NCBI GenBank assembly: GCA_963797085.1 | Contig: CAWCOA010000004.1 | Location: 248,001 to 312,000 of the forward strand | DNA length: 64,000 nucleotides | From: JASJBU01 sp963797085 | Lineage (GTDB): Bacteria; Pseudomonadota; Gammaproteobacteria; Chromatiales; Chromatiaceae | Direction: 5' to 3' | In this document: positions 9,980 to 20,400 of the stretch, in pieces | Layout of the letters: each line of letters starts with the position of its first letter | Position numbering within the stretch: the stretch's first letter is position 1 | Notes under the pieces: generated by a model | What the model saw: the letters and a program-made list of their open reading frames with translations, nothing else | What the model was told of the DNA's origin: nothing | Database searches by the model: none | Position numbers and translations under genes: made by a program

Positions 9980-10220
9980 AAAAAACTGGTTATTTTGATG
10001 CCGGCATAAAAATTGGTGTTGTTTTAGAATGCTAAAAACGCTCAACTTATAACTCCAACTGCCGAAACACCCTCAACATTGTGCTACAGACTGCACGCTT
10101 CTGATGTGCAATGATTTCTAGAATTGCACAATGCAACCTGAAAGCAACCAATAATCCTTTACCAACACGACTTATTTTTCGTTTAATAAGAATTCAATTT
10201 TTTTATAAGCGGGGATGCTT

Positions 10221-11540
10221 ATGGAATACAGATACTTTGCTTCATTTCTTTTTCTTTTGTCAGTAACAATTAATTTACAGGCGGCGAGTCAACAACTGCA
10301 CATTCAGGGCTCGAACACAGTCGGTTCTCAGTTAGCCCCGGAACTGGTTCAGGCCTGGTTAAAAGAACAAGGCTATCATTCTGTATCTGTCACCAAGGAT
10401 GGAGAAATGACCGTCCTGCATGGAGATGACAGTAATGGAAACAGTATTGAAGTAGCAATAGAGGCAAAGGGTTCCAGCACTGGTTTTAAAGGGTTACTCG
10501 AAGGGACCGCAGATCTTGGCATGTCTTCACGACGGATAAAAAAGCAGGAGATAGAAGCCCTCGCCTCACTTGGAGAAATGACCTCCATGGAAAGTGAACA
10601 TGTCATCGCACTCGATGGTATCGCAGTCATCGTACATCCCAACAATCCTCTGACATCCCTCAGTAAATCTGCAATTCGAGATATTTTCACAGGCAAGATA
10701 GCTGATTGGAATAAGGTCGGCGGCGCAACGGGAACCATCAATCTCTATGCCCGGGATAACGAGTCCGGTACCTACGAGGTCTTCCGCAATCTGGTACTTG
10801 GCAAAAAAACAGCCTTGTCGAAAAATACCAAACGATTCATCAATAACGCCAGGCTTTCCGCTGAAGTCGCCGCCGACCCGCTGGGGATCGGATTCGTAGG
10901 ACTGCCCTACATACTCAACTCAAAAGCACTGGCCATCTCCGACGGAGAGGCGCCTGCGATAGCCCCAAGCAGATTCACGATTGCCACCGAAGACTATGCA
11001 TTGTCACGTCGACTGTACATGTATATGCCAAAACAACAACCGGCCAATAAGCTGACTACCAAGTTCATTAAGTATGTCCACTCCGCTTCCGCACAAAAAA
11101 CGATAGAGAACACGGGGTTCATTACTCAGGAAGTTTTCCTGGGACCAGATCAACCAAACGAGCAATATCCGGAGGAGATGATAAAGCTATCGGCTAACGC
11201 CAAGCGTCTGTCCGTCAATATGCGCTTTTCTGAGAGAACGGTTTATTTGGATAATAAGGCAAAACGCGATGCGGATCGGGTATACAGCTTTCTGAAGCAG
11301 TCTAAAAAATTGGACAATGGCCTGCTGCTGTTCGGGTTCGCCGAAGTCAAACCAGACGGCATGCGCAGCATGAGCTTCAAACGATCGGAAAGGCGTGCGG
11401 ATCAAGTCGCCAAGTATCTATCGAAAAAAGGCGTCCGGGTGATATCCAGCCGCGGTTATGGCGGAGTTGCCCCCGTGGCATCCAATGAAACACTCCTGGG
11501 TCAAGAGAAGAATCGTCGGGTGGAACTCTGGTTGCAATGA
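10221..11540 (+). CDS. PstS-like phosphate-binding domain fused to a C-terminal OmpA domain
   Basis: Periplasmic or envelope protein with a signal peptide (hydrophobic segment to about residue 22, LQAASQQ cleavage region). A periplasmic binding domain of the PstS/PBP_like_2 type spans about 25-300: IQGSNTVGSQLAPELVQAWL, AKGSSTGFKGLLEGTADLGM, DNESGTYEVFRNLVLG. A C-terminal OmpA/MotB peptidoglycan-binding domain covers about 335-438, with GFAEVKPDGMRSMSFKRSER and GQEKNRRVELW. The fusion suggests a substrate-binding protein tethered to the cell wall. No ABC-transporter genes are adjacent, so the ligand is unproven. ATG 10215, two codons earlier, is an alternative start. Confidence 0.85.
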   Translation: MEYRYFASFLFLLSVTINLQAASQQLHIQGSNTVGSQLAPELVQAWLKEQGYHSVSVTKDGEMTVLHGDDSNGNSIEVAIEAKGSSTGFKGLLEGTADLGMSSRRIKKQEIEALASLGEMTSMESEHVIALDGIAVIVHPNNPLTSLSKSAIRDIFTGKIADWNKVGGATGTINLYARDNESGTYEVFRNLVLGKKTALSKNTKRFINNARLSAEVAADPLGIGFVGLPYILNSKALAISDGEAPAIAPSRFTIATEDYALSRRLYMYMPKQQPANKLTTKFIKYVHSASAQKTIENTGFITQEVFLGPDQPNEQYPEEMIKLSANAKRLSVNMRFSERTVYLDNKAKRDADRVYSFLKQSKKLDNGLLLFGFAEVKPDGMRSMSFKRSERRADQVAKYLSKKGVRVISSRGYGGVAPVASNETLLGQEKNRRVELWLQ

Positions 11541-11741
11541 AGCTAGAAACCCCTTAGTTGAACTTCAATCAGTGAAATCCAGGTAATGAATTGTAATGAC
11601 GATTGATAGGGCTACTCATTTGCTGGTAATCCGCTCGGGCTGGATGACATGGGTCACTCCTGATGGTTTCAGTTCCCAACCATCCATTGCGGATAACATC
11701 AGGGTCTTCGTCCGGCAAACTGAGATATAATCCGGCGCTCT

Positions 11742-12511
11742 TTGTGGTCAATCCAGCGGAGCCTTGCCATCGATATCCTATCCATCGGTTCAGCTGCGCT
11801 GATTCTGTTCACCGCCTATTTTATTCGAGGCATCTCAGGATTTGGTTCTGGTCTGATAGCAATCCCTTTGCTGGCCCACTTCATACCTTTGCAGTTCGTC
11901 GTGCCCTGGGTCCTGGTACTGGACTTCAGTGCCTCTCTGGTGCTTAGCGGCAGAAGTCAGGATCGCCGGGCCATTCGCTGGGATGAGATCGGTTGGTTGT
12001 TGCCAACCACTGCAATCGGCTTGCTGCTGGGGATATTTCTCCTGGTCAGTCTGCCCAAACCACCCCTGCTGATCGGTCTGGGTCTATTCGTCATCGCATT
12101 CGGCATCCGCAGCCTGCTCTACCTGCATGGGGATAAAACCGTCTCGCGCTGGTGGGCTGTACCTGCAGGCATCACCGGTGGAACAGTGGGCGCCATGTTC
12201 GGCACGGGCGGTCCGCCCTATGTGATCTATCTGACCCATCGCATTCATGATAAACGGGAATTACGCGCCACCTTCTCCGGGTTGTTCATGATCGACGGTG
12301 GATTACGGGTCATTCCTTTGCATTGACCGGGCTGTTGACCCAGGATTCCATGTTTCTTGCCTGCCTGGCGGGACTGCCGATGATGGCCTTCGCCCTGTAT
12401 GCGGGGCACCGGGTGCACCTGGGCATTACTCAAGCCCAGATGACCCGCATTATCGGCATTCTGCTGTTGGGCAGCGGTATATCCCTGCTGGTCAGGGCAT
12501 TTTCCGTTTGA
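11742..12511 (+). pseudogene. TauE/SafE-family sulfite/organosulfonate exporter-like permease, frameshifted
   Basis: Multi-helix inner-membrane permease of the TauE/SafE (DUF81) family, whose members export sulfite or sulfonates. The first frame runs to 12326 with the motif RGISGFGSGLIAIPLLAHF near the N-terminus and GGTVGAMFGTGGPPYVIYL in the middle. It then ends after SGLFMIDGGLRVI. The neighbouring frame supplies the missing C-terminal helices from FALTGLLTQDSM to 12511. A single missing base near 12315 (ATT-CCTTTG) explains the break and would give about 256 residues. The start is a TTG at 11742 and is uncertain. Confidence 0.75.
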
Positions 12512-12567
12512 CACACATATCAATCTTCTCTTTCTAAGGGGAAGATGTCGGTTAATTCAACCTGGAA

Positions 12568-13437
12568 TCAAACAAGCGCCCCTTTCACCGTCTTACCGAT
12601 ATCCGCTGCGTTCTTCACCACATGTACACCCAGCTCTTCGAGACGCTGCATCTTGGCATGGGCGGTATCGGACTCACCGGAGATGATTGCACCGGCATGC
12701 CCCATGCGGCGCCCCGGGGGAGCCGTAGCGCCGGCGATGAAGGCCACCAGCGGCTTGCTCATGTGTTGCCGGGCCCAGAGCGCGGCATCCACTTCCTGAG
12801 AACCGCCGATTTCACCGATCATCAGCACCGCTTCTGTATCGGGGTCACTCTGAAAGCCCTGCATGATGGTAATGAAGTCACAACCGTTCACCGGGTCGCC
12901 GCCGATGCTGACACTGGTGGATTGACCCAGTCCTTCGGCGTTCATCTGTTCCACTGCCTCGTAATTGAGGGTTCCGGATCGGGAGACCACACCGATACCG
13001 CCGGGCTGGTAAATATGCGCCGGCATGATACCTACCTTGCACTCACCGGGGGTGATCACACCGGCAGTGTTCGGACCGACGATGATTGCATCATGACCCA
13101 TTGCGTAACGTTTGACCCGCACCATATCCTGTACCGGGATGCCGTCGGTGATGACGACAATGACCTTGATCCCCGCTTCAATGGCCTCCATGATCGCATC
13201 TGCGGCAAAAGGCGGCGGCACGAAGATGGCGCTGACATCCGCACCGGTCTGACGAACCGCCCCGGACACGGTATCGAATACCGGTCTGTCGAGATGTATC
13301 GAACCGCCCTTGCCCGGCGTGACGCCGCCCACTACGTTGGTGCCCATCTTCATCGCCTCTGCGGCATGAAAGCTGGCGTGCTGTCCGGTGAAACCCTGAA
13401 AGATCACCTTCGAATCTTTGTTGACCAAGACACTCAT
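12568..13437 (-). CDS. mtkB: Malate--CoA ligase (malate thiokinase) subunit beta / SucD-like
   Basis: 289 residues; ADP/ATP-dependent CoA ligase small subunit, the partner of the gene ending at 13437. CoA-binding features are at the N-terminus (VIFQGFTGQHASFHAAEAM, VGGVTPGKGG). The phosphorylatable histidine sits in GRRMGHAGAIIS near residue 245. SucD and MtkB are close relatives. I favour malate thiokinase because the gene lies in one cluster with malyl-CoA lyase, and because GQHASFHAAEAM resembles MtkB. The reaction would be malate + ATP + CoA to malyl-CoA. Its ATG overlaps the stop of mtkA by one base, so translation is coupled. Confidence 0.82.
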   Translation of the reverse strand: MSVLVNKDSKVIFQGFTGQHASFHAAEAMKMGTNVVGGVTPGKGGSIHLDRPVFDTVSGAVRQTGADVSAIFVPPPFAADAIMEAIEAGIKVIVVITDGIPVQDMVRVKRYAMGHDAIIVGPNTAGVITPGECKVGIMPAHIYQPGGIGVVSRSGTLNYEAVEQMNAEGLGQSTSVSIGGDPVNGCDFITIMQGFQSDPDTEAVLMIGEIGGSQEVDAALWARQHMSKPLVAFIAGATAPPGRRMGHAGAIISGESDTAHAKMQRLEELGVHVVKNAADIGKTVKGALV

Positions 13438-14606
13438 TATTCTCCCTCCCGTACGGCGGTTACCGCCTTTTCCGCCGCGTCACTCAGATGATCGGCCTGG
13501 ATATAATCGAGGCCTGAACCCCGCAGGATCTCCAGACCCTGCTCCAGGTTGGTCCCAGCCAGCCGCACCACCACCGGCACCTCGATGGCCAGATCACGGA
13601 TCGCCTGGACGATGCCGTTGGCGATCCAGTCGCAACGATTGATACCCGCATAGATGTTGATCAGGATCGCCTTGACATTCGGATCCTCCAGCACGATACG
13701 GAAGGCATTGGCGATCTTCTCCGGCGAGGCGCCGCCCCCGACATCGAGAAAATTGGCGGGCCGTCCCCCATAGTGGCTGATGGCATCCATGGTCGCCATG
13801 GCCAGACCGGCGCCGTTGACGATGCAGCCCACGTTACCATCCAGGGCGATGTAGTTGAGATCATGCCCGGAGGCCTCGACCTCTTTCGGGTCCTCCTCGT
13901 CGAAGTCGCGTAGATCAGTGATCTCCGCCTGCCGATAGAGCGCATTGCCATCGAAGGACATCTTCGCATCGAGGGCCAGGAACTGGCCGTCAGTGGTCAA
14001 TACCAGCGGATTGATCTCCGCCATCAGGGCATCCTTGTCACGGAAGCAGCGGTAAAGCTTCTTGAGCATTTTCGCCACCTTGCCGATCTGCTTGCCGGTA
14101 AGGCCAATACTTGCAGCAATCTTGCGGCTCTGGAAATCCTGCAAGCCCACTGCCGGATCCACCGCCTCCCGGATCACCTTTTCCGGGCTGCTGGCTGCGA
14201 CTTCCTCGATGTTCATGCCACCGGAGGCGGATGCGATCAAAGTAATGCGCTGACATGCCCGGTCGATGACCATTCCCAGATAAAACTCCTGCTCAATGGC
14301 GTGGGCCTGTTCAACGAGAACCCGCTGTACCAGGCGGCCCGCCTCACCGGTCTGCTTGGTGACCAGGGTTTTTCCGATCAACTGATCCGCATGCAGCTCG
14401 ACAGCCTCCAGATTGTCGGCCATCAGCACGCCGCCGGCCTTGCCCCGGCCGCCGGCGTGGATCTGCGCCTTGACGACCCAGCCATCGCCATTCAGTTCCC
14501 CGGCTACCGCCTGGGCCTGCTTGGCGGAATGGGCGACACGTCCGTCCGGCACTGGAATGCCATAGCTGCGGAACAGCTCTTTGGTTTGATATTCATGTAT
14601 ATCCAT
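13437..14606 (-). CDS. mtkA: Malate--CoA ligase (malate thiokinase) subunit alpha / SucC-like
   Basis: 389 residues from ATG 14606, chosen because AGGAGAG precedes it and MDIHEYQTKELFRSYGIPVP is the family's conserved N-terminus. An ATP-grasp domain occupies the first 240 residues (VVKAQIHAGGRGKAGGV, EINPLVLTTDGQF). The C-terminal ligase domain has the nucleotide/phosphate-binding segment NFLDVGGGASPEKI. Together with mtkB it should form the malyl-CoA-producing enzyme feeding the lyase encoded just upstream. The succinyl-CoA synthetase alternative cannot be excluded from sequence alone. Confidence 0.82.
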   Translation of the reverse strand: MDIHEYQTKELFRSYGIPVPDGRVAHSAKQAQAVAGELNGDGWVVKAQIHAGGRGKAGGVLMADNLEAVELHADQLIGKTLVTKQTGEAGRLVQRVLVEQAHAIEQEFYLGMVIDRACQRITLIASASGGMNIEEVAASSPEKVIREAVDPAVGLQDFQSRKIAASIGLTGKQIGKVAKMLKKLYRCFRDKDALMAEINPLVLTTDGQFLALDAKMSFDGNALYRQAEITDLRDFDEEDPKEVEASGHDLNYIALDGNVGCIVNGAGLAMATMDAISHYGGRPANFLDVGGGASPEKIANAFRIVLEDPNVKAILINIYAGINRCDWIANGIVQAIRDLAIEVPVVVRLAGTNLEQGLEILRGSGLDYIQADHLSDAAEKAVTAVREGE

Positions 14607-14718
14607 GATCTCTCCTGGTATGAAAAAGTCCTCTCTCCCTGAAAAGATGTCGCTAATAAATACAGCCCTGTTGGATATAGGTTGCGCCGTGCATGCCAAC
14701 ATCGAATGACAGCCGTTT

Positions 14719-14735
14719 GGTGCGCGCGGCGCACC
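14719..14735. repeat. REP-like hairpin
   Basis: GGTGCGC-GCG-GCGCACC followed by CTACTTTTT on the plus strand, lying between mtkA and mcl. The GTAGGGTGCGCC-type sequence on the other strand is a widespread intergenic REP-like motif. It may act as a partial attenuator between the lyase and ligase genes. Confidence 0.55.
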
Positions 14736-14779
14736 CTACTTTTTGCGACACCTTTTGCAGGGGGAAGACGTTTTATCTT

Positions 14780-15745
14780 TTAATTTTGCTGCTGTTCGAT
14801 CTGTGCAATTTTCTCGATGACCACCTGGGCCTGCCGGATCGAGGCTGCATCGATCAAACGGCCATCCAGGCTCACCGCCCCTCTGCCTTCCGCCGCCGCC
14901 TGCTCCATAGATTCGATAATGCGACGGGCACGCTCGACCTCTTACTCACCTGGCGTGTAGACCTGATTGGCCAATTCAATCTGGGTTGGGTGGATCGCCC
15001 ACTTGCCCTCCCCGCCCAGCGCGGCAAAAGCCCGCGCCACTGCAAGAAATCCCTCTGGATCACTGAAATCCCCGAACGGACCATCGATGGGCCGCAGACC
15101 GTAGGCCCGACAGGCCACAATCATGCGTGACATGGCAAAGTGCCACTGGTCGCCCAGATAACTCGGACGCTGTCCCGCCTCATCGGCAAAACCAAGTACC
15201 CGGTAATCGGGATTGGGCCCGCCCATGCTCACGGTGCGGGCCTGGGTGGATGCGGCATAGTCCGCGACACCGAACACCAGCGCCTCGAGCCGGTCGGGAC
15301 AGGTCTGGGCAATCGCCTCCACATTGGCCATGCCCATGGCGGTCTCGATCAGCGCATGCAGATTGATCTGCTGGTAACCTTTGGCCGCCTCTATCTGCTC
15401 CAGCAGCAAGGCGACAAACTCCAGATCGGAGGGCTTGCCAACCTTCGGCACCAGCAGGGTATCCAGTTTGTCGCCGGCCTGCTCTACGACATCAACGATG
15501 TCCCGGTAGCAGTAGTGGGTATCCAGACCATTGATGCGTACTGACACCGAGCATTTCGACCAGTCATATTCATTCAGGGCCTGAATGATATTTTTCCGCG
15601 CCTGTTCCTTGTCATCCGGCGCCACCGCATCCTCCAGGTCCAGGAATACCAGATCCGCACCCGCATCGGGAGCCTTCTCCAGCATGCGTAAATTACTGCC
15701 GGGTACGGCAAGTTCACTGCGGTGCAGTCTGTTCTTATAGGCCAT
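14780..15745 (-). pseudogene. mcl: Malyl-CoA lyase (HpcH/HpaI, CitE-like) with an in-frame TAA
   Basis: Cleaves malyl-CoA to glyoxylate and acetyl-CoA, the step after the malate thiokinase encoded downstream. Start ATG 15745 follows GGGAGGAG. The frame contains the substrate/metal motifs VFLDLEDAVAPDDKEQAR, SVRINGLDTHYCYRDI, LHALIETAMGMANVEAI, FGVADYAAS and KWAIHPTQIELANQVYTPGE. It then meets TAA at 14942-14944. In the same frame, 53 further codons continue (EVERARRIIESMEQAAAEGR, GAVSLDGRLIDAASIRQAQ) to TAA 14780-14782. That is the normal C-terminal lid region of the family and restores the normal length of about 321. One substitution, such as AAA to TAA, explains the stop. The truncated product would lose the C-terminal domain that contributes to the active site. 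Confidence 0.85.
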
Positions 15746-16067
15746 CTGTTTGACTCCTCCCAATGCGGCATCTTTGCCGACCTTTATGAACGATTATTTC
15801 CATCCTGCAACTTCGGCTGTAAACGGCGATATTCCGGCCAGCCAAAAGACACAAAGCGACAGAGTTTACGATGCGGTGGCTAATTTCCCAAGTCAAAGGT
15901 GGGAATTCTGCCGCCGCATAGAGTCAAACAGGCAGTAATCCCCGTTGATCGGAACAGACTTCCAATTCCTGGGAGGACCTAGTACCATCGAGCCTTCCGT
16001 GGCCATTTTCTGGCCAATGCGCGTATCATTGGGCGGATAAACAGATACCCTTGGAGCAAAAAGAAAA
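15746..16067. other. Intergenic region between mcl and the efflux operon
   Basis: 322 bases between divergent genes; both promoters must lie here. I see no RNA gene, repeat or convincing -35/-10 pair. Short open frames here have no recognisable protein character. Confidence 0.4.
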
Positions 16068-17171
16068 ATGGTTAAGCGTTTCTTCATCCTGCTTATTCTG
16101 CTGGGCGGAGTGTTCGGCGGCATCTTCTACCTGAAAAACCAGCAGGCGAAGCAGATGCAGGCGCAGATGTCCCAACCGATGCCGCCGGCAGTGATCGCCG
16201 CCGCGCCCGTGGTGCTTGAACAGCGTCAACCCAGCCTGCGATCGGTCGGCAGTCTGGTGGCGGTGCATGGCGTACAGGTCAGTTCCGAGACAGCGGGCAT
16301 CGTCCGGGAGATCCTGTTTGAATCCGGTGATCGGGTGAAACAGGGAGATCCGCTGATCAAGCTCGATGCCACGGTAGACCAGGCGGGGCTCTCCGCGTTG
16401 CGCGCCGATCAGCGTCTGGCTGAGATCGAATTCAAACGCAGCGCCGAACTGCTGCCCAAGAAGGCCGTCTCCCGTTCTGACTATGATCAGGCCCAGGCCA
16501 AGCTCCAGTCGGCGCAGGCCAGGGTCGAGGAGCAACTGGCCGTGGTTTCACGCAAGACCATCGGCGCACCCTTCTCAGGGATGCTCGGTATCCGCCAGGT
16601 GAATCAGGGACAGTACCTGAATCCGGGCGACGGCATCGTGCCCCTGCAGTCACTCGACCCCATCTATATCGACTACACCCTGCCGGAGCGCTATTTCCGT
16701 CAGCTCAGCATCGGCCAGCCGGTGAAGGTGGCGCTCGACGCCCTGCCCGGGGAAGCATTCGAGGCGCAGGTGGCCGCGATCGATGCGGCGCTGATGGAAG
16801 GCACCCGCTCCATCAAACTGCGCGCCACCTTGCGCAACCCGAACAGCACCCTGCGCCCCGGCATGTTTGCCGAAGTACGCACCCTGGTGGGTGAACCGCA
16901 GGAGACGCTGACCATTCCGCAGACCGCGCTCAGTTACAACACCTATGGCAATTTCGTGATGTTGGTGGCGGAGAACGAGGAGGGCCAGCTGGTGGCAAAC
17001 CGCCGCCAGGTGGAGACAGGTACGGTGCAGGATGGACGGACAGAGATCACCAGTGGACTTAAAGCGGGTGAACAGGTGGTGCGGGCCGGACACAACAAAC
17101 TGCGCCCCGGACAGCAGGTCAGCATCGACAACCAGGTGAAACTGGACGATGCGAAGGTCAGCACGCCATGA
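16068..17171 (+). CDS. RND efflux periplasmic adaptor (membrane fusion protein)
   Basis: 367 residues bridging an inner-membrane RND pump to an outer-membrane channel. An N-terminal membrane anchor (FFILLILLGGVFGGIFYL) is followed by a lipoyl/barrel-sandwich half (SVGSLVAVHGVQVSSETAG, ESGDRVKQGDPLIKLDATV). A short alpha-hairpin (about 105-165) and the second lipoyl half (IGAPFSGMLGIRQVNQGQYL) come next, then the beta-barrel and membrane-proximal domains. It is the first gene of an operon with the RND pump at 17410. The stop codon TGA (17169-17171) sits in an ATGA that also borders the inserted 17172-17409 element. Confidence 0.92.
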   Translation: MVKRFFILLILLGGVFGGIFYLKNQQAKQMQAQMSQPMPPAVIAAAPVVLEQRQPSLRSVGSLVAVHGVQVSSETAGIVREILFESGDRVKQGDPLIKLDATVDQAGLSALRADQRLAEIEFKRSAELLPKKAVSRSDYDQAQAKLQSAQARVEEQLAVVSRKTIGAPFSGMLGIRQVNQGQYLNPGDGIVPLQSLDPIYIDYTLPERYFRQLSIGQPVKVALDALPGEAFEAQVAAIDAALMEGTRSIKLRATLRNPNSTLRPGMFAEVRTLVGEPQETLTIPQTALSYNTYGNFVMLVAENEEGQLVANRRQVETGTVQDGRTEITSGLKAGEQVVRAGHNKLRPGQQVSIDNQVKLDDAKVSTP

Positions 17172-17409
17172 TCCTAGAATCCACAGTTGGACACTGTGAA
17201 GGGTGCGCTTGTGGTGGTGCAGGGCAAGGCACGACGACGCGGAATAGTTTTTCTATTCCAAGGAGTTGTAACGCAGACATGTGCCGCTACAAGCGTGCCA
17301 TTCGCAGTGGAGCGGGACTCATCCAAGGGGTGAAATACCCCAATACTCATAAGGCTCGTGATTTCATATTAATCAGTGCTATACATTGCGGTCAACTGAG
17401 GATTCTAGG
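17172..17409. mobile_element. MITE-like element (about 238 bp) inserted between adaptor and RND pump genes
   Basis: The left end CCTAGAATCCACAGTTG and right end CAACTGAGGATTCTAGG are inverted copies (16 of 17). Both sides are flanked by ATGA (17168-17171 and 17410-17413), fitting a 4-bp target-site duplication. Inside, the segments around 17191-17216 and 17296-17320 are imperfect inverted copies, so much of the element folds into one long hairpin. It also holds small hairpins GGAATAG/CTATTCC (17241-17259) and GGGGT/ACCCC. No coding capacity is seen, so it would need a transposase in trans. Confidence 0.72.
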
Positions 17410-20400
17410 ATGAAGTTCACTGACATTTTTGTGCAGCGGCCGGTGCTGGCCACCGTGGTGAATCTGCTGATCCTGCTGGTGGGGCTGCGCTCCATCGGCA
17501 TGCTGGAGGTGCGGCAATACCCGGAGACCCTGAATACCGTGGTCACCGTCACCACCAACTATCCCGGCGCCGGCTCGCAACTGGTGAAGGGCTTCATTAC
17601 CACGCCGCTGCAGCAGGCGATTGCCGAAGCCGAGGGGATCGATTTCCTGACCTCCACCAGTACCCAGGGAGTGTCGAAGATCGAGGCCCACATGAAGCTC
17701 AACTACGAGGCCAGCACCGCCATCTCCAACATCCAGGCCAGAGTCGCCAGTCAACGCAATATACTGCCGGCGGACGCAGAAGACCCGGTGATCAACTCCA
17801 CCACCGGTGACGCGACCGCGCTGATGTATGTCGCCTTCGACAGCGAAAACATGACCCGCCCGCAGATCACCGATTACATCCAGCGCGTGGTCAAACCCCA
17901 GCTGCAGGCATTGGAAGGGGTGGGCAAGGCCAATGTGTTCGGCCAGGAGTTCGCCATGCGGGTGTGGCTCGATCCACAGCGGATGGCGGCGCTCGGCGTG
18001 TCGGCAGCTCAGGTGAGTGATGCCCTGCGCGCCAACAACTACCTGTCCGGCGCGGGTGGCGTGAAAGGCAAATATGTACGTGAAGACCTGCTGGTGACCA
18101 CCGATGTGGCGGACCCGGAGGGTTTCCGCAACCTGGTGGTGCGGGAAGACAGCGGCACCCTGGTGAGACTGCGGGATATCGCCAGAATAGAACTCGGCGG
18201 TGAAAGCTATGAGTCCACCGCCTGGCGTGACGGCATCACCGCCAGCTTCATCGGCGTCGAGGCCGCTCCCGGCGCCAACCCGCTGGATGTGGCGGGACGG
18301 GTCACCGAACTGATCCCAAAGATCCGCGCCAATGTCCCGGAGGGCCTGAATGTCTTCATCCCCTACGATGCCAGTCGCTACATCAGCGACTCCATCGAGG
18401 AGGTGTTCCGCACCTTGGGCGAGGCCCTGCTCATCGTGCTCGCGGTGGTCTATCTCTCCCTCGGATCATTGCGCGCCGCGATGGTGCCCGCGGTAGCGGT
18501 GCCCCTGTCATTGATCGGCGCGGCCTTCGTCATGTACCTGCTGGGCTACTCGCTCAATCTGCTGACCCTGCTCTCCCTGGTGCTGGCCATCGGTCTGGTG
18601 GTGGACGATGCGATCATCGTGGTGGAGAACGTGCACCGGCACATCGAACAAGGCATGGGACGCTACGAAGCGGCGATCCTGAGCGGACGGGAACTGGCCA
18701 TGCCGATCATCGCCATGACCACCACCCTGCTCGCGGTGTATGCGCCGATCGGCTTCATGGGCGGACTGGTGGGCACCCTGTTCACCGAGTTCGCCTTCAC
18801 CCTGGCCGCTGCAGTAATCATCTCCGGGGTGGTGGCGCTGACCCTCTCCCCCATGCTCTCTTCCAAGTTTCTCAAACCCGCAACCTCAGAAGGCCGCTTT
18901 GAAAAGCTCGTGGAAAGATTCTTCCACTGGCTCTCGAATGCCTACCGGCGACTCTTGAGCAGCAGCCTGAAGACCGTACCCATCACCCTGCTGTTTGCCC
19001 TGGCGGTGCTGGTATCGATCTATTTCCTGTTCATCAGCAGCAAGAGCGAGCTGGCCCCTACCGAGGATCAGGGCATTCTGTTCTTCATGGCCACCGCGCC
19101 GCGCACCGCCACTCTGGATTACAACATCGCCTATGCCAGGCAGCTGAATGAGATCTTCGACCAGTTCCCGGAGAAGTCCGACTCGTTCTACATTCTGGGC
19201 ATGGAGAGCAATACGATCTTCGGCGGTTTCAAGATGAAATCCTATACCGACCGCGAGCGCAGCCAGATGGAGATTCAACCCCAGCTGCAGGGCGCAGTCT
19301 CCCAAGTGGCAGGGCTCAATACGGTGCTGTTTCCGAAATCCTCGCTGCCGGGTTCCGGGGGCGGCTTGCCGGTACAATTCGTCATCACCTCTGATCAGGA
19401 GTACGACCAGTTGGTGGATGTTGGAGATCAAATGATCGGCCGCGCCATGCAGAGCGGACAGTTCATGTTCCTCAGCAAGAGCATCGAGTTCGACCGACCG
19501 GTCACCACCATCCAGGTGGACCGGGAGCGCGCCGCGGATCTCGGTATCACCATGGCGGACATCGGCAGAAATCTGTCCAATCTGCTGGCCGGCGCGGAGG
19601 TCAACCGATTCAGCATGGCGGGTAGAAGCTACAAGGTGATCCCGCAACTGGAACGGAACTTCAGACTCGACACCAGCATGCTGGATGACTACCGCATCCA
19701 CAGCGCCAGCGGCGAGTTGATCCCGTTTTCCAGCGTGGTGCGTCTCGAACAAAGTGTGGAGCCGGCCAAGCGCAGTCAGCATCAGCAGCTCAATGCCCTC
19801 ACCGTGGAAGGCGTGATGCAGCCGGGCGTCTCCATCGGGGAGGCCCTTGGCACGCTGCAAAACATCGCCGGGGAGATCTTTCCGAAGGGCTTCAACTATG
19901 ACTACACTGGGGATTCACGCCAGTTCATCCAGGAGGGCAGCGCCCTGATGACCACCTTCGTGCTGGCGCTGATCGTCATCTATCTGGTGCTGGCGGCGCA
20001 GTATGAAAGCTGGCGCGACCCGCTGATCATTCTGGTTTCGGTGCCCATGTCCCTGGCCGGAGCGATGGCCTTCATCAGCCTCGGTTATGCCTCGTTGAAC
20101 ATCTACACCCAGGTCGGGCTGATCACCCTGATCGGGGTGGTGGCGAAGAACGGTATCCTGATCGTGGAATTCGCCAATCAGTTGCAGGTCAACAAAGGTC
20201 TCAACAAACATGAAGCTGTGGTGGAGGCCGCCACCATCCGCCTGCGGCCCATCCTGATGACGTCTGTATCACTGGTGGTGGCGATGGTGCCGCTGCTCAC
20301 CGCAGCGGGTCCCGGTGCAGTAAGCCGTTTCAGCATCGGCCTGACCATAGCCACCGGCCTGGGCATAGGCACCCTGTTTACCCTGTTCGTACAACCGGCC

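Noticed and set aside
9806..10045. 79-codon minus-strand frame after the small membrane protein
   Set aside because: No protein-like features; the plus strand of the same stretch carries the more convincing ADP-ribosyltransferase-like frame.
14942..14944. Recoding of TAA as a sense codon, suggested by TAA within mcl and fic
   Set aside because: Many intact genes here end in TAA (for example higB at 50329-50331), so TAA is a normal stop.
18886..19860. 324-codon open frame antisense to the RND pump
   Set aside because: His/Leu/Gln-rich composition typical of antisense frames; the pump is intact on the other strand.
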